Source: Planctomycetaceae bacterium (GTDB lineage: Bacteria > Planctomycetota > Planctomycetia > Planctomycetales > Planctomycetaceae). From it: a DNA stretch of 64,000 nt. Of the stretch, positions 54,109 through 63,180 are shown in pieces. The notes beneath the pieces were generated by a model. The model was not told the origin of the DNA and did no database searches. It saw only the letters and a program-made list of their open reading frames with translations. Positions within the stretch are counted from its first letter, which is position 1. Every line of letters begins with the position of its first letter. Made by a program: the position numbers and the translations under genes. The stretch covers positions 56,451-120,450 of the forward strand of contig JABURQ010000097.1 of assembly GCA_014762625.1 (NCBI GenBank), read 5' to 3'.

Positions 54109-55658
54109 GGTTCCACTCGCAATGGCTGAAATCGAGTCAGTTTCAGGAACCCGTCACGCACCGCCCCCGGTGATTCGGCAGCGTCTAACGCTCCAGGTTC
54201 AACTTCCAATAAGCTCTGATAAATATTATGCAAAGTTCTACCGGTCGACTCCAAAGAGAACTCGTCCAGAACCGTCTCCGCATTGGTATCAATCGCCATC
54301 TGTTGTGCGATGCGATCGTCTTTGAGAACCGATTGCATCACAGGATTCAGCGCGAGAACACGATCAACTTCGGCGGGAGACGCGACGAGTCGTTCGATGA
54401 GCCTCGCCTGATGCGACCGCGTGAAGACGGCAAAATCGATGGTGTCTCCCGCTATCAGGGCGTCAAATTCGGTTTGTAACTCTCCCTCATCCGGCAACGC
54501 GAGACCGAAGGCCCGCAAGACTCCACAATAGACCTTCAGAAAATCCTCCCGAACACGTTCCAGATCGACTAGATCGATGGGGATCAGGACGTGCGCAGCG
54601 AGTTGCGGGTACCAGAGCCCTACCTGTTTGAAATCGTGAGTGATCTCCGGCAGATCGCGACCACACAACGGCTTTCCCGCCAACCAGGCTTCCAGAAACA
54701 CCATGCCGAACCCTTCCGCGACACTCGTCGTCAGAATGTGATCGGCAGCCGCAAGATTCTCTTCAAACGTTAACGACGGTTCGGCTCCGATCTCCCAGCG
54801 ACAGGGAAGTTTCAAGCGTTCGGAGAGCGACTTCCATTCCTCGTAAGACGATCGTTCGATCGGATTCGCGGGAGGAAGCGTCAACGCCGTCACAAACTCT
54901 CCTCGTCCCACAACCGACCACAACAGCATCTCCCCCACATTCTTTCGGCGGATTCCCCGCACCGGATAAACCAATAGATGCTGGTCTTTTTCGAGATCGA
55001 AAACCTCATTCACTTTCCGGCGTGCGACCTCAGCTTGAGGAAGTGATTTAAACGCAAAAACCGGGTTCGGCAACAGGTGAAGTCGATCCCCTGGCACTCC
55101 CGCCTGCAGAAATATCTCGCGGTCTCGACCGTTCAACACCGCATAATGAATCTGTTTCGCCTGAGGATAAACCTGCCGACCGAACGTCCGTGTCGAATCC
55201 TCCGCCAGAGTCTCCTGCAGATGCCGATAATTGTCGGGACGGAAATCTTCCGCGAAATCGTGAATCTGAAGTAGCCAGCGCCACCCCTGCTCAGTGAGCT
55301 GCTCAATTGCGGAGAGGAACGCTACATTTTTACCGAGTGAGTGATTGTGAGCGTGCAGAATGGTGTCGGACGGATGGAAGCCCAACTGCTGCAATGTCCG
55401 CATCAGCTTCTCGGACAACTGGTCGGCGACAGAGCCACGTTCGGAATCATATTCGAGTTCCGGCAGAGAATGGGCACGAATTGGAAATTCGGCGAGATCC
55501 TTCAATTCCGCCGGCACTCCCGCATCCCGACCTCCATACAGCAGGGCCACCTGCTCGAGCTGTTCGGGACAAAACTGCTGAAGAGCGCGCAAGTGATTGA
55601 GAATCACCGACGTCACTCCGCCCCGATTCAGGTGGAAGTGAATGACGACAAGTTTCAT
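54105..55658 (-). CDS. Glycosyltransferase (GT-B, GT4-like)
   Basis: A 517-residue GT-B-type transferase and the first gene of the solute operon. Features: VIHFHLNRGGVTSVILNHL, HAHNHSLGKN, the Rossmann-like LVYPVRGIRRKNVGEMLLWSV, and E-x7-E in AEGFGMVFLEAWLAGKP. It is longer than typical GT4 enzymes because of a C-terminal helical extension (about 400-517). No good ribosome site precedes the ATG. The acceptor is unknown; it may add a sugar to the same solute or serve another glycan. It ends in a 4-bp overlap with the HAD gene. Confidence 0.75.
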   Translation of the reverse strand: MKLVVIHFHLNRGGVTSVILNHLRALQQFCPEQLEQVALLYGGRDAGVPAELKDLAEFPIRAHSLPELEYDSERGSVADQLSEKLMRTLQQLGFHPSDTILHAHNHSLGKNVAFLSAIEQLTEQGWRWLLQIHDFAEDFRPDNYRHLQETLAEDSTRTFGRQVYPQAKQIHYAVLNGRDREIFLQAGVPGDRLHLLPNPVFAFKSLPQAEVARRKVNEVFDLEKDQHLLVYPVRGIRRKNVGEMLLWSVVGRGEFVTALTLPPANPIERSSYEEWKSLSERLKLPCRWEIGAEPSLTFEENLAAADHILTTSVAEGFGMVFLEAWLAGKPLCGRDLPEITHDFKQVGLWYPQLAAHVLIPIDLVDLERVREDFLKVYCGVLRAFGLALPDEGELQTEFDALIAGDTIDFAVFTRSHQARLIERLVASPAEVDRVLALNPVMQSVLKDDRIAQQMAIDTNAETVLDEFSLESTGRTLHNIYQSLLEVEPGALDAAESPGAVRDGFLKLTRFQPLRVEP

Positions 55659-55900
55659 AATACTAATAACTTACAGTATTTTCAGTATCTCAGGATCATA
55701 CCCGGTTTCATCCCCCAAGACACGCTTAAAACCGTCCGGGAACGGTCGAGGTCGAGTCACTGAGAATCGGCCCGAAACACATAAAATCCGACCTTTCCGA
55801 ATTTGGGAGTCTGCGATAAACTTCCTTCACCACACTTTTTCCACTGTGTGAAAACGACATGCGCTAAGTCGGAATACGAACTGGCGGGAAGGATTCTGCC

Positions 55901-57223
55901 ATGCGACCTCATTCTGTTCGCCTGCTACTGGCGGGACGATTGCGCCTTGGGGAACCGATACGTACCCCTCTTCCCCTCACCGACGAGTCGCGACACATCG
56001 CGCTCGATTCGACGTTGAACGCCTGGAAGCAGATCCAAACCAGTGCTCTGGACCGCAAAGTCGATACAGTGGTCCTGAATGGGGAGACGGTCGTTGCTGA
56101 CCGGCTCACTCCGGTCGCAGAACACGCCCTCCTCGAAGGGTTGGAATTTCTGGGGGAAGCCGGAATTCCGGTTCTGATCCAGCCGAGTGAAACCGACCCC
56201 CTCTCCTTCTGGAAACGAGTGGTCTCGGAACTTCCCCAACATCGCCACATAACTGTCGTGACTCCTCAGACATCCAGCGAGTTTTGGCTCGTGGAGGAGA
56301 ATTCGCGTCGATTCATCGTGACCGAATATCCCGATTCCCACGAAGAACAAAATCACCAGGCTCAAACAATCGCCCGCTTCGTGTCGATCTCCAGTACGTC
56401 CTCCAATCCGCAGAACGAACGAAACGAGTCGATCGATGACCGTCAACTTCCCGTCATTCACATCGAACCTGATTCCGATGAGTCACTCCAATTGCGAGAC
56501 GGAGTCGATCTGAAACTCACTCCAGACGGCGCGACCTGGAAAAATGACGAATATCAATCGGTACGACAGGATCGTTGCGGAGCGCCGCAACCTCTCTCAA
56601 GGGAGGAAGCAGAACGTTACGACGAAGCAGGCTGTCTGCTGATCGAGATTCCCACGAGGGGAGCGATTCAAACCGAGCGACTGTCTACGGCCGCGGTCCG
56701 GTTTCACACGACCAGACTCGATCTCACGGAATGCGACGACTGGGACGACGCCGCACTCAGTCTGCAAAACCAACTCGAAGACCTCGCCTGGGAACCGTAC
56801 GAACGACTCCGTCTGGTGACCTGGTCGGTGGCGACACACGATCCTCTCTCCACACAATTGCTGAACGGAGATGACAGTCATCTCATTGCCGCCTGGAATA
56901 ACGCTTTCGCATCTCATCATCACGACACGATAGTCATCCACGGATTTCAACCGGCCGGTCAACTCCCGCTCGACCTCGAATCCGCCTGTTCCGGACGAGA
57001 ACTCGCGGAGGCCCTGACTGAAATCGAACAATCCGCCGACCAACCCGAAGTCGATCGACTGGCGGCGGTCTGGGCGACCGACCTATCCTCCGCCTCTCTG
57101 CTCACCGAACTTCGTCCCGTTCTGAATCCCGCTCAGATCGGTGCCTACGCGGAATCGGTGATGACTCAGTGGCTGACCCAAAGTGACCCGGAGAATCTCC
57201 CGCATGAAAATTACTCATCTTGA
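55901..57223 (+). CDS. Degenerate SbcD/YhaO-like metallophosphoesterase
   Basis: A 440-residue protein whose gene position and folds match SbcD/Mre11-type nucleases, but the metal-binding motifs are lost: DxH becomes AGRLRLG (about 11-17), GDxxD becomes NGETVVAD (60-67), GNHD becomes PSETDP (95-100), and no GHxH is found. The capping region is kept in GAPQPLSREEAERYDEAGCLLIEIPTRG, parallel to PGSPQ...E.G..LVEV of SbcD. It overlaps the YhaN-like ATPase gene by 20 bp, so the pair is coupled. It may act as a scaffold or DNA-binding subunit instead of a nuclease. AAGGA precedes the ATG. Confidence 0.65.
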   Translation: MRPHSVRLLLAGRLRLGEPIRTPLPLTDESRHIALDSTLNAWKQIQTSALDRKVDTVVLNGETVVADRLTPVAEHALLEGLEFLGEAGIPVLIQPSETDPLSFWKRVVSELPQHRHITVVTPQTSSEFWLVEENSRRFIVTEYPDSHEEQNHQAQTIARFVSISSTSSNPQNERNESIDDRQLPVIHIEPDSDESLQLRDGVDLKLTPDGATWKNDEYQSVRQDRCGAPQPLSREEAERYDEAGCLLIEIPTRGAIQTERLSTAAVRFHTTRLDLTECDDWDDAALSLQNQLEDLAWEPYERLRLVTWSVATHDPLSTQLLNGDDSHLIAAWNNAFASHHHDTIVIHGFQPAGQLPLDLESACSGRELAEALTEIEQSADQPEVDRLAAVWATDLSSASLLTELRPVLNPAQIGAYAESVMTQWLTQSDPENLPHENYSS

Positions 57224-60200
57224 AATCAATCGATTCGGCGTCTGGCGGAATCTCTCTCTGCCGCTCTGTTCCCCCGAATTGAATGTGATATTCGGTCCGA
57301 ATGAAGCCGGAAAAACGACCCTGATGCGGTTTCTGCGCGGCGTCTTGTTCGGATTCTCCGATCGCGAAGGCCTCAACGCTTCCCACCCTCCCAGCGGTAT
57401 GCTGGAAGTGGAGCACGAAGGTGGAAACTACCTCATCGAGCGTACCGGCGCTACTCTGTCTATCACGGGGGATCGGGAACTCAAAGGGGACGACGCTCAG
57501 ATTTTTTTGCGGAAGATGCTCGGACAGGTCACCAAAGAGGTCTTCGATAACGTCTGCTGTTTCGGTCTCGACGAATTGCAGGAACTTTCCGTCCTCTCGG
57601 GAGAGGAAATCGTCGAGAAACTGTTCGGAGTCTCTCTAGGGCACAAAGGGAAATTCATTCTCGCCGCCCTCAAAGACGCCGAACGTCGCAAACAACAAAT
57701 GACCCTCGGCAGCGAGCACAAAATCTCGATTCGTCGACTCATCACCGAACACGATCGCTTGAGTCGGGAACTGGAGGATGTCGGTGATTCGCGGGAACGA
57801 CTCGGGCGTTTCAAACAGGATCTGCTCAAAATCGAACAGACCATCAGCGACCTGCAACGAAAACAATCGAAGCTTGAAGAAGAACGGGACGGCTATCAAT
57901 TTCTGCAGCGCGTGCACGGTCCCTGGAAACAGGTTCGCGACCTGAACGCCAAGCTCGACAAAATCCCCGAGGTGGAGGAATTTCCGGAAGACGGCATCGC
58001 CCGTCTCGACGAACTCGAAAGCGATCTCGATGTCCTGCTGGAAGAACGTTCCGCCTTGCAGTCGCAAATCAAAGAACTGGAAGAGGAACGACAGCGAGCA
58101 GAAGATTCCCGAGACATTCTCAACGAACTCCCCGCGATTCGCGTCCTCCTCGAACAAGCCGAACAACTCGACACACACAACGATCTCCCCGAGCAAGACC
58201 GCGCGGAAATACAACGCCTCGAAGAAACTCTCCATCAGAAACTCTCCGAGTTGGGAGACGACTGGACATCCGATCGACTCGAACGCCTTCACCTCACCCC
58301 CGAGCAGCAACAGGCACTCTCTCACGTCGCACAGGACTACGAACGCAGCCTCAAACGTCGCGCTCGCCTGCGTCGAAAAATCGAACAGTTGTCGAAAGAA
58401 AACCAGAAAGAGCAACAGGAACTCGAGCGGCAATCCAGTACATGGCAGGGACAATCCGGCGCGCAAATGCTGGAACGGACGGAACGTCTGCTGAATTCGT
58501 CGCGCGATCGAGAACGCCTCAACATGCGCGCCGAACAACTCGACAGTCGTCTCGAACTGCTCGAACAACAACAGCAATCGCTCATCGACAAAGAGCCGCT
58601 ACCGAAAGGCGTCCAGTACCTGCTTACCGGGTTTACGGTTGCCGGAGCGATGCTGGCCGTCGCCGGTGTCTGGAAAGGGGTCAGTACCAGCGGACTGGCC
58701 GGAGCGGTCTATTTCCTGCTGGGCTTAACGTGCGGCGGTCTCGGATTTGCGCTGCAATGGCACTTTCAAACCGAACAGGAAGAAACGCTCGGCAAACTCG
58801 AACACGAAATCAATCAACTCAAACAGCAAAGAGCCGAGATCGCCGCCAAACTGGAAGCTCTCGGTCAGACGGAACAACCGACCGACCTCTCTTCTCTCAC
58901 GGGCAAACTGGCCACCTACCAGAAGTGGATCGACCGGGAAGCGGAGTGGCAAACCAAACGCAAACAGGCGTCTGGCTTGCGTGCCTCCCTCAACGAACTC
59001 CGCCGCGATCTCGCCACTCACCGCGAGCAATGGCTCCGCACGCTCCGCGACATCGGACTGAAAGAAACCGTCAAGGTGAGTGAAGGCTGGGACTCCTGGA
59101 ACGCCGCACTGGAACTGAAATCCCTCCAACATCAGATCGCGACAATCCGCGAGAAACACTCTCATTCGGGGGAATTGCGTCAGGTGTTTGAATCGTCGAT
59201 CCGAAAGGTTCAGGAAAGGATCAGCCACTCTCCCGTCCACATACCAACGAACGAAACCCTCGACACCTGGCGGGATCGGATCTCAGAATGGACGGCACTC
59301 TGGCAACGACAGCACGAAATCAGATCCGAACTCCAATCGCTCCAATCGAGACTCAATCATGTCGATGCGGAGATTCAATCGCTCCGCTCCCGTCACTCGC
59401 AACTTCTCGCCGAAGGAGGAGCCCACGACCGGCGCAACTTCGACCAGCGGGCTCAATGGTATTTCGAACGACGTGAACTGCACGAGCTCATCACCATGGC
59501 CCAGGAGGAACTCGACCGCACCACTCAGGAAGAGCAGAGACTCGCCATCTTCGAAGACGACCTGCTCGAATATCACGAGGAAAACACGCGGGAACGGCTT
59601 CTGAAATTGTCGCAGCAACTCGAAGCTCTCGAAACCGAACTCACCGCCGCCTACGAAAAGCGGGGCAAACTGAGACAACAACGGGACGCCATTCTCCACG
59701 ACCGCCGCGAGTCGAAACTTCGCCAGGAACTCGCCGAAGTCGAAGAGCAAATCAAACAACAATGCGAACATTGGCTCGGAATCGATCGCGCCGAGCAAGC
59801 CATCTCGCACATCAAATACAACCTCGAACGGGAACAGCGCCCTGCCACCCTGCAACGCGCCGAACAATACTTCCGCATGCTGACGGCAGATCGCTATCGC
59901 CGGGTCTGGGCTCCGCTCGGAGAGCACGACCTGCACGTCGAAGATCACGCCGGCCTCGCCCGACAGCTCAACGAACTCTCCGGCGGTACGCGGGAACAAT
60001 TACTGCTGTCGTTACGCCTGGCGCTCGTCGAAGAACAGCGAAACGAAGGCGTCCACCTGCCGTTTATTCTGGACGATATACTCGTCAACTTCGACGAAAC
60101 GCGTGTGAACTCAGCGATGGAAACCTTACAGGAATTCTCGCAACACGGCACGCAGACCATTCTGCTCACCTGTCACTCGCACCTGGCGGACGCCTTCGCC

Positions 60201-60263
60201 GACCGCGACGTTTCGGTCACCAACCTCCCAAGGCGCGAACAGGGTGAACGATTAGCGGGTTGA
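57204..60263 (+). CDS. YhaN-like AAA/SMC-type ATPase (SbcC-related)
   Basis: A 1019-residue ATPase of the RecF/SMC/Rad50-related group. Walker A is FGPNEAGKTT (31-39), the signature LSGGTREQLLLS at about 925 and Walker B LPFILDDILVNFDE at about 952. Two long coiled-coils (about 180-465 and 525-880) flank a central hydrophobic segment (about 472-520, LLTGFTVAGAMLAVAGVW ... GAVYFLLGLTCGGLGFAL), where Rad50 would have its zinc hook; this is the YhaN architecture. ATG at 57204 lies within the preceding gene's 3' end. Role: DNA-end processing or chromosome structure; here possibly membrane-tethered. Confidence 0.85.
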   Translation: MKITHLEINRFGVWRNLSLPLCSPELNVIFGPNEAGKTTLMRFLRGVLFGFSDREGLNASHPPSGMLEVEHEGGNYLIERTGATLSITGDRELKGDDAQIFLRKMLGQVTKEVFDNVCCFGLDELQELSVLSGEEIVEKLFGVSLGHKGKFILAALKDAERRKQQMTLGSEHKISIRRLITEHDRLSRELEDVGDSRERLGRFKQDLLKIEQTISDLQRKQSKLEEERDGYQFLQRVHGPWKQVRDLNAKLDKIPEVEEFPEDGIARLDELESDLDVLLEERSALQSQIKELEEERQRAEDSRDILNELPAIRVLLEQAEQLDTHNDLPEQDRAEIQRLEETLHQKLSELGDDWTSDRLERLHLTPEQQQALSHVAQDYERSLKRRARLRRKIEQLSKENQKEQQELERQSSTWQGQSGAQMLERTERLLNSSRDRERLNMRAEQLDSRLELLEQQQQSLIDKEPLPKGVQYLLTGFTVAGAMLAVAGVWKGVSTSGLAGAVYFLLGLTCGGLGFALQWHFQTEQEETLGKLEHEINQLKQQRAEIAAKLEALGQTEQPTDLSSLTGKLATYQKWIDREAEWQTKRKQASGLRASLNELRRDLATHREQWLRTLRDIGLKETVKVSEGWDSWNAALELKSLQHQIATIREKHSHSGELRQVFESSIRKVQERISHSPVHIPTNETLDTWRDRISEWTALWQRQHEIRSELQSLQSRLNHVDAEIQSLRSRHSQLLAEGGAHDRRNFDQRAQWYFERRELHELITMAQEELDRTTQEEQRLAIFEDDLLEYHEENTRERLLKLSQQLEALETELTAAYEKRGKLRQQRDAILHDRRESKLRQELAEVEEQIKQQCEHWLGIDRAEQAISHIKYNLEREQRPATLQRAEQYFRMLTADRYRRVWAPLGEHDLHVEDHAGLARQLNELSGGTREQLLLSLRLALVEEQRNEGVHLPFILDDILVNFDETRVNSAMETLQEFSQHGTQTILLTCHSHLADAFADRDVSVTNLPRREQGERLAG

Positions 60264-60280
60264 CTTGCCTGCCCCCCTTA

Positions 60281-61486
60281 CTATTTCCGCGCGTCGCGGA
60301 GCTTCTGCAACAGATCTTTCACCTCGTCCTGAACCTCACGGGTATGCTTCACGATAATCAAGCCATTGAGCGAAGAGATCGCCCCCGTTCCGCCGTTGTC
60401 TGACCATGAGTCAGGTTCGATGGTCGTCGTGATGACCTCGACGAGTTGACCTTCAGGAGTTGCCGGCGGCATCTTCGGCATTCCGAGCATCATACCAGAT
60501 CCCATGCCACCTCCCATGCGGCCCACGCTTCCATATCCCTCACCGCCACCGGATACTCCACTGCCGAATCCGGCACCACCTGCTTCTGCCCCATAACCCC
60601 CGCCACCTCCAGAGGCTTCGAAACCGAAATCGCCGCTCGTTTTTGAGGTTCTGGACCGAGAGTCAGCAGGCCGCAGCAAGTCGCTGCAATTGTAGATGAC
60701 GGTCTCGTAAGTCTCGAATTTCTCGGTGATCACGATCATGTTATCGCGGATCGTATAACCCAGTTGGTCTCCATTGACGATAGACTTGATCGCGTATTTG
60801 ATCAATGTTTTGGCGGAAACTGTCCCTTCGGGAAACTCCAGCGTAATCAATTCTCCAGAATCAACGATCCTGTCGCGCTTGAGTTCGATCTTGGTGATGA
60901 CGGGATCCAGAAAGATCGTCACTCCGAGTTCGTCGCCCAGCTCGGCCAGCAGCGCATTAAACGGAAGTTCGACAATATTTTGCTCCGGCAACGGCTGGGA
61001 TAGTTTACGCTCGATCTCTTCCTTACTCCCCTGAAACGGGTGATCGACCAGTTCCTGACCGACTTGTGCATCAACCTGTCCCGCCGGATTCAAAGAATTG
61101 CTGTCCGCAGCCTGGGGGACTTTGAGGTCGCTTTGAGCAACCCCCTGCGATGTCATCGGCGGTTCCGATCCCGGCCAGAAAGTGGCCAGTACGAGAATCG
61201 AACAGGTCATGGCGGCGATAGTTCCATAAGTGTAGCGCATGAGACGTCTCCTTCGATGGTGATGGGCAATGTTTGTGAAGTGATGGGCCAGAGCGGCCGT
61301 GTCTCCGAAATCTTCGAGAGCGGCGGCGATCGCCTCTTCTCGTGAGGATCCCGATTCGAGGAGATCCTCCATTCGTTCTTCGAGATGCGAACGCAACTCG
61401 TCAGAAATATTGTCGCGCTGTTCGGGACTCAGTTGGAGCAACCCCGTCAGCAACGATAACCAGTTTTCAAATTCTTGTTCGGACAT
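60281..61486 (-). CDS. HAAS-type/STN-like membrane protein (paralogue 1)
   Basis: A 401-residue protein. Residues 1-80 are a helical HAAS/DUF1700-like cytoplasmic domain (MSEQEFENWLSLLTGLLQL ... LEDFGDTAALAHHFT), followed by a membrane helix (YGTIAAMTCSILVLATFWP). The exported part has an STN/secretin-like repeat (LPFNALLAELGDELGVTIFLDP ... LGYTIRDNMIVIT) and a Gly-rich segment (GGGGGYGAEAGGAGFGSG), ending in a short helical domain. It is the downstream of two tandem copies whose first 314 bp are almost identical. HAAS proteins commonly pair with PadR regulators; one lies at 62.7-63.0 kb. Function unknown. Confidence 0.8.
   Translation of the reverse strand: MSEQEFENWLSLLTGLLQLSPEQRDNISDELRSHLEERMEDLLESGSSREEAIAAALEDFGDTAALAHHFTNIAHHHRRRRLMRYTYGTIAAMTCSILVLATFWPGSEPPMTSQGVAQSDLKVPQAADSNSLNPAGQVDAQVGQELVDHPFQGSKEEIERKLSQPLPEQNIVELPFNALLAELGDELGVTIFLDPVITKIELKRDRIVDSGELITLEFPEGTVSAKTLIKYAIKSIVNGDQLGYTIRDNMIVITEKFETYETVIYNCSDLLRPADSRSRTSKTSGDFGFEASGGGGGYGAEAGGAGFGSGVSGGGEGYGSVGRMGGGMGSGMMLGMPKMPPATPEGQLVEVITTTIEPDSWSDNGGTGAISSLNGLIIVKHTREVQDEVKDLLQKLRDARK
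61173..61486. repeat. Direct repeat copy A (314 bp), shared by the two HAAS/STN genes
   Basis: The 5' segment of the downstream paralogue is nearly identical to 62330-62643, with only scattered substitutions. It covers the HAAS domain and membrane helix. Beyond it the two genes diverge strongly, so the repeat has a sharp boundary. Confidence 0.85.
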
Positions 61487-61590
61487 CGCATTTTCGATTC
61501 TGGATTTGCGATTTGGGATTCAACGGTTGGAACATGAACTTGAAGAAGAGCGACCGCTGTACCTGAGACGTTATCGTCAGTATGTGTTTC

Positions 61591-62643
61591 TTACTGATCC
61601 ATCTTCTCCCGCAATTTTTCGAGAAGTTCTTCTACCCGCTCGTGGATTCCGGGCAACGTCTGCACGACGAGGTAGCCTTTGAATGCCGTTATACTTCCCG
61701 TATTAGGATCAACTGCCGTCCCATCATCCCAGGGGCAATCAGCATCCCTGATTGCTGCCTGAATCACACCAATGAGCCGCGTCTCGTCCTGCGTGGAAGG
61801 CATTGAGGATCTCTCCATAGTAAGCGATGAGGAGCCACCATATTCCCCACCTCCCAACTGCTGATCAATCACCTCTTGAGAATTGGTCTTGGATTTCTCT
61901 CTCTCTATCAGATCGCGGCAGTCATAGACAACAATCTCTCCACCTCTTTCCAGATATTGATCGTACGTCGTCACCATCAAAAAGTTATCTTGGATGATAT
62001 ACACCAGATCCCGCGGCCCAAGAATAAAGTCCTCCAGCATTGTTTTAAGAGACATGCTGTCCGGCCCTGTCGCCAAAACGAGTGGCTCCTCTAAATCGAT
62101 TTCGTCCGCAACTTTCGGATCGATTTCAATAGCGACTCCCTTATTGACAGCAATATCCTTAAGAACTTCCCCAAACGGCACTGTAAACCATTCTCCGGGA
62201 TACGGCTGGGCTAAGATCTCTTCAATCCGTTCGCGGCTCCCATCGAAAGGATCGGAAGATTGCACATCGGCGATCTCTTTCTCATCTGACTGTGCCACAA
62301 CAGTCTGAATCGCTGGACCGTCGGCATGGGGCCAGAACGTGGCCAGGACAAGAATCGAACAGGTCATCGCGGCGATGGTTCCGTAAGTGTAGCGCATGAG
62401 ACGTCTCCTTCGATGATGATGGGCAATGTGTGTGAAGTGATGGGCCAGAGCGGCCGTGTCTCCGAAATCTTCGAGAGCGGCGGCGATCGCCTCTTCTCGT
62501 GAGGATCCCGATTCGAGGAGATCCTCCATTCGTTCTTCGAGATGCGAACGCAACTCGTCAGAAATATTGTCGCGCTGCTCGGGACTCAGTTTGAGCAACC
62601 CCGAGAGCAGCGATAACCAGTTTTCAAATTCCTGTTCAGACAT
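61591..62643 (-). CDS. HAAS-type/STN-like membrane protein (paralogue 2)
   Basis: A 350-residue relative of the downstream gene. The first 105 residues differ by only three substitutions (T/S, Q/K, N/H) from paralogue 1 and contain the same HAAS domain and membrane helix. The exported part again shows an STN-like unit (VPFGEVLKDIAVNKGVAIEIDP ... VYIIQDNFLMVTTYDQYLE), but sequence similarity there is low. It lacks the Gly-rich segment. It is followed by paralogue 1 after about 104 bp and preceded by PadR after 30 bp, likely one operon. Confidence 0.82.
   Translation of the reverse strand: MSEQEFENWLSLLSGLLKLSPEQRDNISDELRSHLEERMEDLLESGSSREEAIAAALEDFGDTAALAHHFTHIAHHHRRRRLMRYTYGTIAAMTCSILVLATFWPHADGPAIQTVVAQSDEKEIADVQSSDPFDGSRERIEEILAQPYPGEWFTVPFGEVLKDIAVNKGVAIEIDPKVADEIDLEEPLVLATGPDSMSLKTMLEDFILGPRDLVYIIQDNFLMVTTYDQYLERGGEIVVYDCRDLIEREKSKTNSQEVIDQQLGGGEYGGSSSLTMERSSMPSTQDETRLIGVIQAAIRDADCPWDDGTAVDPNTGSITAFKGYLVVQTLPGIHERVEELLEKLREKMDQ
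62330..62643. repeat. Direct repeat copy B (314 bp)
   Basis: Matches 61173-61486 almost base for base. See copy A. The contrast between identical 5' and diverged 3' parts suggests gene conversion or domain-level duplication. Confidence 0.85.
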
Positions 62644-62673
62644 GTGTTAGCAACCAGAAATCAGGAGTTAGTT

Positions 62674-63030
62674 TTATGCCGGCTTGGGTGAGATCTGCAC
62701 CACCGGTTTCAATAATTTTTCGAGGCACGCCGTCAACTCGAACCATTCCTCCGCCTGCACCTGCAATTTCTTCTTCCCCTTGGCGGTGAGGCTGTACCAC
62801 TTCCGGCGACGACCGGTTTCGCTTTCCCAACGACTGCGAATCAATTTTTCATTTTCGAGCCGCTGCAACAGCGGATAGAGCGTCCCTGCTTTCGGATCGG
62901 CCCGTCCGTGGCTGCTGTCGCGGAGCGACTGCTGGATCAGATAGCCATACTTCTCTCCTTCAGCCAGGACCGAGAGAATCATCAGGTCGAGACTGCCGCG
63001 CATCAGTTCCGTGCGAAAGGTTTCTGTCAT
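62674..63030 (-). CDS. PadR family transcriptional regulator
   Basis: A 118-residue winged-helix regulator. The N-terminal ELMRGSLDLMILSVLAEGEKYGYLIQQSL, the hairpin KAGTLYPLLQRLENEKLIRSRWESE and GRRRKWYSLTAKGKKKL define PadR. The start at 63030 is chosen because AAGGAA lies at a good distance; 63078 is too long. It is the first gene of a run with the two HAAS/STN paralogues. PadR genes and HAAS-type membrane proteins are a known pair in many bacteria; the signal sensed is not known. Confidence 0.92.
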   Translation of the reverse strand: MTETFRTELMRGSLDLMILSVLAEGEKYGYLIQQSLRDSSHGRADPKAGTLYPLLQRLENEKLIRSRWESETGRRRKWYSLTAKGKKKLQVQAEEWFELTACLEKLLKPVVQISPKPA

Positions 63031-63180
63031 GATCATTTCCTTATGTATCGAGATCCTATATATAGACTTCCGATACATCAGGCGTCAAGACAATTTCAGA
63101 ATACGAATGAAGAGAACGTCGTAAACCGAAACGACAGAAGGCCTTCGGAGATTAAAAAAACAAAACGATCGCCAGAACAA

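Noticed and set aside
57636-58577. 313-residue minus-strand ORF opposite the ATPase coiled-coil
   Set aside because: Phe/Leu-rich antisense of a Glu/Lys/Gln-rich coiled-coil; a predictable artefact.
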